From positions 1 through 25,705 of the forward strand of contig MNYL01000221.1 of the NCBI GenBank assembly GCA_001873075.1: 25,705 nucleotides of DNA, written 5' to 3'. The position numbers and the translations under genes are program-made. The stretch is from Fibrobacteres bacterium CG2_30_45_31. GTDB lineage: Bacteria; Fibrobacterota; Fibrobacteria; Fibrobacterales; Fibrobacteraceae. The notes under the pieces were generated by a model. The model did not search any database, had not been told where the DNA came from, and was given only the letters and a program-made list of their open reading frames with translations. Of the stretch, positions 7,769-14,186 are shown piece by piece (the stretch's first letter is position 1; each line of letters starts with the position of its first letter).

Positions 7769-7778
7769 GAGGTACACT

Positions 7779-8261
7779 TTGGAACGCGAAACTCAAGTTT
7801 CTGAATTCGAAGACAAGGTTGTTCACATCAATCGCTGTGCTAAAGTGGTGAAGGGTGGCCGTCGCTTCTCTTTCAGTGCTCTAGTCGTTGTTGGTAACAA
7901 AAAAGGTAAGATTGGGGTTGGACTCGGTAAGGCTAAGGAAGTTTCCGAAGCCATCCGCAAGGGTACCGAAGCTGCTCAACGCAGTCTCATCGAAGTTAAT
8001 CTTCTCGATGGAACTATTCCCCATGATATCGAAGTGAAGTTTGGCGCTACGCGCATTCTTCTCATGCCTGCTGCTCCGGGTACTGGCGTTATCGCTGGTT
8101 CTGCTGCACGTGCCGTTCTCGAACTGGCCGGTGTACGCAATATCCTGACAAAGATCCATGGTTCTTCTAACCCAAGTACTGTGGTTCGCGCTTGCATTGA
8201 GGGTCTCACTTCCCAAAAGAACAAGAAAGACTGCGCTGTATTGCGCGGGATCAACGGCTGA
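7779..8261 (+). CDS. rpsE: 30S ribosomal protein S5 (uS5), TTG start
   Basis: The 160-residue product begins at a TTG (read as Met): MERETQVSEFEDKVVHINR. AAGAGG at 7767-7772 lies 6 bases upstream, and no in-frame ATG or GTG is available near the conserved N-terminus. Residues about 10-75 form the double-stranded-RNA-binding-like S5 domain with VKGGRRFSFSALVVVGNKKG; the C-terminal domain has APGTGVIAGSAARAVLELAG. S5 sits at the mRNA entry site and influences decoding accuracy. The frame is open further upstream inside rplR, but that extension is unlike S5. Confidence 0.96.
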   Translation: MERETQVSEFEDKVVHINRCAKVVKGGRRFSFSALVVVGNKKGKIGVGLGKAKEVSEAIRKGTEAAQRSLIEVNLLDGTIPHDIEVKFGATRILLMPAAPGTGVIAGSAARAVLELAGVRNILTKIHGSSNPSTVVRACIEGLTSQKNKKDCAVLRGING

Positions 8262-8272
8262 GGGCTGGTGAA

Positions 8273-8452
8273 ATGAAAAAAGTTCGTATTACTCAATTAA
8301 AGGGTATTGTCCGAGTTCTCCCGGAGCAGCGCGCTAATTTAGAGGCGCTCGGCTTGCGTGGAATCGGCAAGAGTAAGGAACATGTGTTGACCCCGGTTAT
8401 CCAGGGAATGATCAATCGTGTTCGTCACATGGTTAAGGTCGAGGAGATCTAA
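8273..8452 (+). CDS. rpmD: 50S ribosomal protein L30 (uL30), short gene
   Basis: A 59-residue protein, the usual length of bacterial L30, easily missed by size cut-offs. It starts MKKVRITQLKGIVRVL and contains LEALGLRGIGKSKEHVL, matching the family's conserved central segment where the glycine-arginine turn precedes the second helix. It lies in its canonical place between rpsE and rplO, with GGTG as a weak ribosome-binding site. L30 binds 23S rRNA domain II. The last codons contain GAGGAG (8441-8446), which serves rplO. Confidence 0.96.
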   Translation: MKKVRITQLKGIVRVLPEQRANLEALGLRGIGKSKEHVLTPVIQGMINRVRHMVKVEEI

Positions 8453-8453
8453 G

Positions 8454-8897
8454 ATGGAATTAAACACACTTAATCCCGGTAAGGCCTCTGTCACTAAAGG
8501 TCGCAAGCGTATCGGTCGTGGTCCTGGCTCTGGCTGGGGTACGACTGCCGGTCGTGGTCAGAAAGGTGCTGGAGCTCGTAAGAGCGCGAAGGCTGGCCGT
8601 GTTGCCTTTGAAGGCGGTCAGATGCCTATCCATCGTCGTACACCAAAACGTGGATTCAAATCCCATTTTGTACGCGATGTTCAGATTGTAAATCTTAAGG
8701 CTCTCTCGGCTTCTAGCGTTGTTGATTTTGACGCGAAGGTCCTTGCAGATCAAGGTTTGATTCGCTCTGTCGGAAAGCCTGTGAAGGTTCTTGGTTTTGG
8801 AATAATTAATAAGGCTATTAACCTGAAGGTCAATGCGATCAGTGAAAAGGCTAAGGCTGCGGTCTTAGCTGCTGGTGGCAAAGTCGAGATCGTCTAA
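8454..8897 (+). CDS. rplO: 50S ribosomal protein L15 (uL15)
   Basis: From the ATG at 8454, one base after the rpmD stop, the product is 147 residues: MELNTLNPGKASVTKGRKRI. The glycine-rich basic loop GRGPGSGWGTTAGRGQKGAG (about residues 21-40) and GGQMPIHRRTPKRGF are diagnostic of L15. This N-terminal extension penetrates 23S rRNA. An upstream in-frame start at 8418 would place 12 non-homologous residues before the conserved start. GAGGAG in the end of rpmD gives the ribosome-binding site. The stop overlaps the secY ATG by one base. Confidence 0.97.
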   Translation: MELNTLNPGKASVTKGRKRIGRGPGSGWGTTAGRGQKGAGARKSAKAGRVAFEGGQMPIHRRTPKRGFKSHFVRDVQIVNLKALSASSVVDFDAKVLADQGLIRSVGKPVKVLGFGIINKAINLKVNAISEKAKAAVLAAGGKVEIV

Positions 8898-10258
8898 TGG
8901 AAGCATTTAAGAAAGCTATTGACGCTTTTGTCAACGCCTTCAAAATAGAAGACCTAAGGAAGAAGTTGCTCTTCACCTTAGGGATTCTTATCATCTATCG
9001 AATTGGTGCTCATATCACAATTCCAGGTGTGGATGCTCCTATTTTGGCTCAATACTTCCAGAACAGCAATAATGTGTTTGGTTTGTATGATTCCTTTACG
9101 GGTGGAGCCTTTGCTAAGGCGACGATCTTTGCTTTGGGTATCATGCCATATATCACAGCAAGTATCATCATTCAGCTGATGGGATCTGTGATTCCGGCCA
9201 TTCAAATGCTTCAGAAGGAAGGTCAGGAAGGGCGTGCAAAGTTAAATCAATACACACGTTACTTTACAGTGATTATTGCAGCCCTTCAAGGCTGGGGTGT
9301 TTCTGTATGGCTTTCTTCGCTTAAAGTTTCCACCGCTTCCGGTGCCGGTCTTTCTGTGCTTACTGATGGTTTTTCGTCAGGAGCCGGAAATATTGGTTTC
9401 CGGTTACTCGCTACGCTTACCTTCACTGCAGGCACAGTTTTTGTGATGTACCTGGGCGAACAAATCACCTCTCGGGGTGTGGGTAATGGTATCTCTCTGA
9501 TTATTTTTGCTGGTATCGTTGGAGCTCTTCCAAGAGCATTCACTCGCGAACTGGAAATGTTGACCGAAGGTATTCAACCCCTTGCCATTGAGATCTTTAT
9601 CTTGGCGATGGTGATTGTTATTATCGGATTCATTGTTTTCGTGGAGCAAGCGAATCGACGCATTCCGTTGCAGAGTCCTCGCCGTGTGGTGGGCCGTAAA
9701 GTGATGGGTGGTCAGGCTAGCTATTTGCCTTTCAAGGTGAATACTGCTGGTGTGATTCCTGTGATTTTTGCCTCTTCCATCATGTTTGTGCCTGCGATCG
9801 TTGCTTCGTGGATGCCGAATGTGAGCTGGGCTCAATCGTTTGCTGGCGCGTTTATGCCGGGACATATCACTTATAGCGTGATATTTGCCGCTCTGATTAT
9901 TTTCTTCACGTATTTTTACACAGCAATTCAGTATAACCCCAATGATATTGCTGATAATTTGAAAAAGTCGGGTGGATTTATTCCGGGCATTCGTCCGGGT
10001 AAAAAGACCGCTGAATATATTGATCACATCTTGACTCGCATTTCACTTCCAGGATCTATTTTCTTGGCTGTGATTAGCGTAGGACCTCTTCATTTGAAAG
10101 ACGCTTTGAATATGTCTTTCTATATTGGGGGCACCTCGGTCTTGATCGTGGTAGGTGTTGCTTTGGATACGCTTCGTCAACTCGAAGCCCAATTGCATAC
10201 CAAGAATTATGAAGGTTTCCTGAAACACGGCCGCATTCGCGGCAGGACGGCGTCCTAG
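8897..10258 (+). CDS. secY: Preprotein translocase subunit SecY
   Basis: The 453-residue product is a polytopic membrane protein with about ten hydrophobic segments. Recognisable landmarks are IYRIGAHITIPGVD after TM1, SRGVGNGISLIIFAGIV, PFKVNTAGVIPVIFASSIM, and the cytoplasmic loop NPNDIADNLKKSGGFIPGIR with GKKTAEYI that contacts SecA and the ribosome. SecY forms the channel of the SecYEG complex in the inner membrane. It is coupled to rplO and to infA by one-base overlaps; adk and map, often found next, are absent. Confidence 0.98.
   Translation: MEAFKKAIDAFVNAFKIEDLRKKLLFTLGILIIYRIGAHITIPGVDAPILAQYFQNSNNVFGLYDSFTGGAFAKATIFALGIMPYITASIIIQLMGSVIPAIQMLQKEGQEGRAKLNQYTRYFTVIIAALQGWGVSVWLSSLKVSTASGAGLSVLTDGFSSGAGNIGFRLLATLTFTAGTVFVMYLGEQITSRGVGNGISLIIFAGIVGALPRAFTRELEMLTEGIQPLAIEIFILAMVIVIIGFIVFVEQANRRIPLQSPRRVVGRKVMGGQASYLPFKVNTAGVIPVIFASSIMFVPAIVASWMPNVSWAQSFAGAFMPGHITYSVIFAALIIFFTYFYTAIQYNPNDIADNLKKSGGFIPGIRPGKKTAEYIDHILTRISLPGSIFLAVISVGPLHLKDALNMSFYIGGTSVLIVVGVALDTLRQLEAQLHTKNYEGFLKHGRIRGRTAS
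10244..10256 (+). promoter_or_regulatory. Small hairpin overlapping the infA ribosome-binding site
   Basis: AGGAC (10244-10248) and GTCCT (10252-10256) are perfect inverted arms around a three-base GGC loop. The left arm contains AGGA, the best Shine-Dalgarno candidate for the GTG start of infA at 10258. The hairpin lies within the last codons of secY, so ribosomes finishing secY would open it. The pairing is seen directly; a role in coupling infA translation to secY is inference. Confidence 0.4.
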
Positions 10259-10476
10259 TGGCTAAAGAAGAAGGCATTCAAGTAGAAGGCGTTGTGCTTG
10301 AGGCACTCCCAAACGCATTCTTTCGTGTAGGCCTCGAAAATGGTCACGAAATTCTCGCTCACGTTTCAGGAAAAATGCGCAGGCATTTTATTAGAATCCT
10401 GCCCGATGACAAAGTGTTGGTTGAGATTTCCCCCTACGATTTATCGCGGGGTCGAATCACTTATCGTTACAAGTAA
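10258..10476 (+). CDS. infA: Translation initiation factor IF-1
   Basis: A 72-residue protein, the usual IF-1 length. It starts with GTG and reads MAKEEGIQVEGVVLEALPNA, with GHEILAHVSGKMRRHFIRIL and the C-terminal SPYDLSRGRITYRYK. It is a single OB-fold domain that binds the A site of the small subunit during initiation. The GTG overlaps the secY TAG by one base, and AGGA at 10244-10247, inside a small hairpin, is the likely ribosome-binding site. Direct secY-infA adjacency with no adk or map between is a notable arrangement. Confidence 0.97.
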   Translation: MAKEEGIQVEGVVLEALPNAFFRVGLENGHEILAHVSGKMRRHFIRILPDDKVLVEISPYDLSRGRITYRYK

Positions 10477-10499
10477 TAGGGATAAAGAAGGTTGAACCT

Positions 10500-10616
10500 A
10501 TGAAAATCAAAGCCTCCATCAAACCCAGATGCGAAAATTGCAAGATTATCCGTCGTAAGGGTATTTTGCGTATCATCTGTTCGAAGAACCCCCGCCACAA
10601 GCAGAAACAGGGATAG
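10500..10616 (+). CDS. rpmJ: 50S ribosomal protein L36, zinc-binding form (bL36)
   Basis: A 38-residue basic protein, below most gene-size cut-offs. It begins MKIKASIKPRCENCKIIRRK and ends NPRHKQKQG. Cys11, Cys14, Cys27 and His33 form the zinc ribbon of the classical (C+) L36. L36 stabilises 23S rRNA helices near the L7/L12 stalk base and joins late in assembly. Its location between infA and rpsM is canonical. AAGAAGG (10485-10491) is a plausible but slightly distant ribosome-binding site. TAGGAG at its stop serves rpsM. Confidence 0.97.
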   Translation: MKIKASIKPRCENCKIIRRKGILRIICSKNPRHKQKQG

Positions 10617-10624
10617 GAGATTTC

Positions 10625-10993
10625 ATGGCACGTATTGCTGGTGTCGATTTGCCGAAAAATAAGACCGCTGAATACGGTTTGACGGCTATCTATGGTGTTG
10701 GTTTATTCACTGCTCGTAAAGTTTGTGCCCAACTGGGTATTGATCTTAACAAGAAGTGTGATGACCTCACTGAAGAAGAACAAGGTAAAATTCGTCATCT
10801 TCTCGAAGGCGAATATTCTGTAGAAGGGCAACTTCGTGCAGAAGTTACCCTTAACATCAAACGTTTGCAAGATATTGGATGCTATCGCGGCTCTCGCCAT
10901 CGTAAAGGCTTGCCTGTACGCGGTCAGCGTTCTCGTACCAATGCTCGCACTCGCAAAGGCCCCAAGAAAACTGTGGCTAACAAGAAGAAGTAA
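10625..10993 (+). CDS. rpsM: 30S ribosomal protein S13 (uS13)
   Basis: A 122-residue S13 that begins MARIAGVDLPKNKTAEYGLT and carries the helix-two-turn-helix region followed by the basic C-terminal RHRKGLPVRGQRSRTNARTR tail, which contacts tRNA in the P site and forms bridges to the large subunit. AGGAG (10615-10619), overlapping the rpmJ TAG, is 5 bases upstream of the ATG. It is the first gene of the alpha-operon segment. Its TAA runs into GGAG, used by rpsK. Confidence 0.98.
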   Translation: MARIAGVDLPKNKTAEYGLTAIYGVGLFTARKVCAQLGIDLNKKCDDLTEEEQGKIRHLLEGEYSVEGQLRAEVTLNIKRLQDIGCYRGSRHRKGLPVRGQRSRTNARTRKGPKKTVANKKK

Positions 10994-11004
10994 GGAGACG
11001 GTTC

Positions 11005-11436
11005 GTGGCTGACGAAGAAATCAAAGAAACCCCGGCTGCTGCTGAAGCTGTTGCCGAGGACGTTAAAGTTAAGAAAAGCAAGAAGCGTATTGATGTGCAA
11101 GGTATTGCTTGCGTCAATGCTTCTTTTAACAACACCATTGTGTCGATCACCGATGCTCGCGGAAACGTAGTAGCATGGGGTTCGCCAGGAAATTCTGGCT
11201 TTAAGGGCTCTCGTAAGAGTACCCCATTTGCCGCTCAGCTCGCCTCAGAAACGGCTGCTCGCAAGGCTTTTGATCTTGGTATGCGCAAGGTTGATGTACG
11301 TGTTAAGGGTGCTGGCGGCGGTCGTGAGTCTGCTGTTCGTGCGCTTAAAAACGCTGGTATTGAAGTGTTGACAATTCGTGATGTGACGGGAATCCCTCAC
11401 AACGGATGTCGTCCTAAGAAGAAGAGAAGAATCTAA
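11005..11436 (+). CDS. rpsK: 30S ribosomal protein S11 (uS11) with acidic N-terminal extension
   Basis: The 143-residue product starts with GTG, 7 bases after GGAG (10994-10997). Core features are NASFNNTIVSITDARGN, GFKGSRKSTPFAAQLASE and the C-terminal IPHNGCRPKKKRRI. The first 25 or so residues (MADEEIKETPAAAEAVAEDV) are an acidic, alanine-rich extension absent from E. coli S11, which is about 14 residues shorter overall. The usual GPGxGRE turn is GAGGGRE here. S11 lies in the platform and helps shape the mRNA exit (E site) path. The next gene is rpoA, with no rpsD in the 19-base gap. Confidence 0.97.
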   Translation: MADEEIKETPAAAEAVAEDVKVKKSKKRIDVQGIACVNASFNNTIVSITDARGNVVAWGSPGNSGFKGSRKSTPFAAQLASETAARKAFDLGMRKVDVRVKGAGGGRESAVRALKNAGIEVLTIRDVTGIPHNGCRPKKKRRI

Positions 11437-11455
11437 TTCTAAAGGGGAAACGCCA

Positions 11456-12430
11456 ATGATGTGGAAATCTCTCCAAATGCCGCGCAGTTTTCAGAAAGTG
11501 GAAACTGGCGAAGATGGGCGCTACGCAAAGTTTGTCGTAGAAGCTCTTGAACGTGGATGGGGTATTACTTTGGGTAATGCTTTGCGCCGTACCCTTCTCT
11601 CTTCCTTACAAGGGGCAGCGATTGTCTCTGTAAGAATTGATAAGGTTGAGAAGGAATTTACCTCAATTCCTGGAGTTAAGGAAGATGTCACTGACATCAT
11701 TCTGAATCTCAAGAACATTCGGGTAAAGCTTCTTTCGGATCATGATGAGACATTACGTCTTGATATGTCCGGTGATGGCAAAATTACAGCCGCGAACATC
11801 GAGGAGAATCCCAACGTGGTGATTCTGACCCCAGATGTCCATATTGCAACCCTTAATGGGAATGCGTCTTTGAGCATGGAGATGAAAGTCTCTTCCGGCC
11901 GTGGTTATGTGACTTCGGACGAGCTTAAAGATCCAGAGGCTCCGATAGGTGAGATTGCTATGGATGCGAACTTCAACCCCGTGTTGAAGGTTGCTATGCA
12001 TATCAGCGATACGCGTGTCGGTCAGCGTACTGATTTTAACAGGCTGGAACTTGAAGTTACTACTGACGGTTCGATTGATCCAGAAGATGCTCTCGCCTAC
12101 GCGGCAAAGCTTTTGGTAGATCACTTGGATGCATTTATTAACTTCGAAGGCGACCTTGAGTCTCCTGAAGAGTTAGTGCAGGATGAAGAACGTCAGCGAG
12201 TCGCCAATCTTCTTCGTATGCGCGTTGATGAACTGGAACTTTCAGTTCGTTCTAGCAACTGCCTCCGCATGGCTAATATCCATACGATCGCAGAACTTGT
12301 GCGCAATAAAGAAAATGATATGCTTAAATACAAGAACTTCGGTAGGAAGTCCTTAGTAGAACTTAACGAGGTGTTGACTTCGATGGGTCTCGGCTTCGGG
12401 ATTAACGTCGACGATTACCTGAAGGATTAA
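11456..12430 (+). CDS. rpoA: DNA-directed RNA polymerase subunit alpha
   Basis: A 324-residue alpha subunit. The N-terminal dimerisation domain includes GWGITLGNALRRTLLSSLQG (about residues 34-53), which carries the family's LGNALRR signature. The C-terminal domain (about residues 252-320) reads ELELSVRSSNCLRMANIHTI with Arg265 and Asn268 in the positions that contact UP-element DNA in E. coli. Tandem ATG codons open the gene (11456 and 11459); AAAGGGG lies upstream. The subunit nucleates RNA polymerase assembly. It is followed 6 bases later by rplQ. Confidence 0.98.
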   Translation: MMWKSLQMPRSFQKVETGEDGRYAKFVVEALERGWGITLGNALRRTLLSSLQGAAIVSVRIDKVEKEFTSIPGVKEDVTDIILNLKNIRVKLLSDHDETLRLDMSGDGKITAANIEENPNVVILTPDVHIATLNGNASLSMEMKVSSGRGYVTSDELKDPEAPIGEIAMDANFNPVLKVAMHISDTRVGQRTDFNRLELEVTTDGSIDPEDALAYAAKLLVDHLDAFINFEGDLESPEELVQDEERQRVANLLRMRVDELELSVRSSNCLRMANIHTIAELVRNKENDMLKYKNFGRKSLVELNEVLTSMGLGFGINVDDYLKD

Positions 12431-12436
12431 TAGAAA

Positions 12437-12913
12437 ATGAGACACGGTGTAAAGAATAAGAAATTGGGTGTGAACGCCGAACACAAGCGTGCCATTCTCC
12501 GTAGCCTCGCGACTTCTATCTTGGAGAAGGGCTTGGCAACTGAACAGGTTGATCGTAGTGTGCGTACCACGCTTCTCAAGGCTCGCCTTGCACGTTGCGC
12601 TGTAGATCGTTTGATCACATATGCTAAAAAGGGTGACCTTTCTGCACGTCGCGAAGCGGCTCGTTTTGTTCGTGACCCAAAGGTTCTTCAAGGACTTTTC
12701 GATGTCATTGGACCACGTTATGCTTCTCGCAATGGTGGTTATACCCGCGTGTTGAAACTTGGCCCGAATCGCCCTGGTGATGCCGCCGAAATGGCTTTGA
12801 TTTCTCTTGTAGAAGATGAAGTCGTTGCAAAAACAAAGTCTGAGCCTGTTACTAAGAAGAGTGCAGCGAAACCGATTGATATGGTTGAAGGCGCTACGAA
12901 GGCTGCTGAATAG
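12437..12913 (+). CDS. rplQ: 50S ribosomal protein L17 (bL17) with C-terminal extension
   Basis: The 158-residue product begins MRHGVKNKKLGVNAEHKRAI and includes GGYTRVLKLGPNRPGDAAEM (about residues 102-121), both L17 hallmarks. L17 sits near the tunnel exit of the large subunit. The last 35 or so residues (KTKSEPVTKKSAAKP and onward) are a lysine- and alanine-rich tail absent from the 127-residue E. coli form; similar tails occur in several phyla. It is the last gene of the operon and is followed by a strong intrinsic terminator. Confidence 0.97.
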   Translation: MRHGVKNKKLGVNAEHKRAILRSLATSILEKGLATEQVDRSVRTTLLKARLARCAVDRLITYAKKGDLSARREAARFVRDPKVLQGLFDVIGPRYASRNGGYTRVLKLGPNRPGDAAEMALISLVEDEVVAKTKSEPVTKKSAAKPIDMVEGATKAAE

Positions 12914-12930
12914 ATTCTGTTTGTTATTTC

Positions 12931-12962
12931 AAAAAACCCAACTATTCAGTTGGGTTTTTTTT
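12931..12962 (+). terminator. Intrinsic terminator of the ribosomal-protein operon
   Basis: Perfect 13-base arms (12931-12943 and 12948-12960) enclose an ATTC loop: ACCCAACT pairs with AGTTGGGT, flanked by A6 on the left and T6 continuing to T8 on the right. It starts 17 bases after the rplQ stop. Because both flanks are A/T runs it would also work for minus-strand transcripts, but no minus-strand gene is nearby. GTATCTTCC follows the T tract immediately. Confidence 0.92.
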
Positions 12963-12992
12963 GTATCTTCCTAGAACTGTATAAGGATTTTT
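12955..12992 (+). promoter_or_regulatory. Candidate promoter and ribosome-binding site of the polysaccharide operon
   Basis: Only 30 bases separate the terminator from the start of the polysaccharide-export gene. The segment holds T8 followed by GTATCTTCC (12963-12971), then TATAAGGA, in which AAGGA (12983-12987) is 5 bases before the ATG. The T-tract plus GTAT element resembles the one upstream of the tRNA-Leu gene at 20005-20017. No E. coli-type -35 box is apparent. Promoter activity is inference; read-through from the ribosomal operon is an alternative. Confidence 0.35.
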
Positions 12993-14180
12993 ATGGCCTC
13001 CGTCAAGAATATTAGTCTATTTCTAGTGAGTTGCTTCTCCGCCCTATTGTGGGCAGGAGAGAGCGGCAATATGAATTCGTTGAGCAGTACTCTTTCGGTA
13101 TCGGCGAACGGCACTCTTACGAGAAATTCCACGGTAATGACCCCGTCTTATAGTGAGGGAATGGTGGATTCCACTTATCTATTGGGTCCTGGAGATTTTT
13201 TGGATATTATGCTGGAAGATACCTACCTCTCGGTGCAGGTCTATCCAGATGGTTCTGTGGCAATTGATGAATGCGGTGTGGTCAATGTAGGAGGAAAAAA
13301 CTTATCAGAAGCGAGAGCCGAAATATTGAAAATCGTGGCAAAACGTTATAATCCTCAATATTGTTTTGTTCAACTTGCCCAGTTGAAAAAGTTTCGCGTA
13401 AATGTCATGGGAGCTGTTAATGTTGTGGGTCAGATGATGGTGGAACCTCAGACACGATTAAGCTTATTATTGCGTTTGGTTGGAGGATCATTGACTTCTG
13501 GTAATGAAACAGACGTACAAGTGATTCGACATGGCGATACCATTCATGTGAATTGTACGAAAGTATTTGATAATGGTGATTTTGAAAATGACTTAATGCT
13601 ACAGCAAGGCGATCAGATCTTTGTGCCTTTTTTGAATTTGGAAGATGCGGTCACTGTGATTTTCCCTGGTTACCGAGGGGCGATACCCTACAAGAAAGAT
13701 CGTACTGTGGAAGAATATTTCAAAATGGCTGGGGGGGCACGGGTTCATAATTTTGGCTATCAATCTATTCTAATTCGTAATACAGACAATACCTCTGAAA
13801 CGATTTCAGTAAGCGATAAGGCTACGAAAACGGTCCAGCCCAGAGCAGAAATAGAATTTTCTGTGAAGTCTCTGGTTGTTTATGTGGGGGGTGCTGTTGC
13901 TGGAGTGGGAAGGGTGAATTACGAGCCATCTTGGCATGCTCTTGATTACATTGCGGCTTCTGGGGTGACTCCTATCACCGGTTCTTGGAGCCAAGTTCGT
14001 GTGATTCGAGGCAATCGGGAAACTTTAAGCGTCAATGTGACAGAAGATGCTATTTTGCCAGGAGATTTTATTGAAATTCCTAAAAGTAATTATGAAAATT
14101 TCAAAGATTTTACTCTTTTTGTAGCCTCTCTTCTTACGGTGCTTTCTTCGGCATTCATTATCTACGTTAACTATAAGTAG
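12993..14180 (+). CDS. Polysaccharide export protein (Wza-like, Poly_export and SLBB domains)
   Basis: A 395-residue secreted protein. Residues 1-21 look like a signal peptide. LGPGD at 64-68 opens the Poly_export domain, which runs to about residue 130; SLBB-type beta-grasp repeats follow (about 133-215, 220-290 and 293-363). A hydrophobic segment at about 373-391 near the end suggests a C-terminal membrane helix, as in Wza, where the C-terminus forms the outer-membrane pore. Residues 11-14 (LVSC) match a minimal lipobox, but the hydrophobic core before Cys14 is very short, so lipoprotein status is open; cleavage after Ala21 is the alternative. It heads a four-gene operon with Wzz-, Wzy- and acyltransferase-like genes. 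Confidence 0.88.
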   Translation: MASVKNISLFLVSCFSALLWAGESGNMNSLSSTLSVSANGTLTRNSTVMTPSYSEGMVDSTYLLGPGDFLDIMLEDTYLSVQVYPDGSVAIDECGVVNVGGKNLSEARAEILKIVAKRYNPQYCFVQLAQLKKFRVNVMGAVNVVGQMMVEPQTRLSLLLRLVGGSLTSGNETDVQVIRHGDTIHVNCTKVFDNGDFENDLMLQQGDQIFVPFLNLEDAVTVIFPGYRGAIPYKKDRTVEEYFKMAGGARVHNFGYQSILIRNTDNTSETISVSDKATKTVQPRAEIEFSVKSLVVYVGGAVAGVGRVNYEPSWHALDYIAASGVTPITGSWSQVRVIRGNRETLSVNVTEDAILPGDFIEIPKSNYENFKDFTLFVASLLTVLSSAFIIYVNYK

Positions 14181-14186
14181 TTCCTT

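Noticed and set aside
6875..7777. A 300-codon minus-strand open frame opposite rplF and rplR.
   Set aside because: It mirrors strongly codon-biased ribosomal genes, has no family features, and similar long antisense frames occur across the operon (for example 350-1051 and 3355-4047).
7647..7778. Possible long form of S5 starting inside rplR.
   Set aside because: The extra 44 residues are rplR read out of frame and unlike S5; the TTG at 7779 has a well-placed Shine-Dalgarno.
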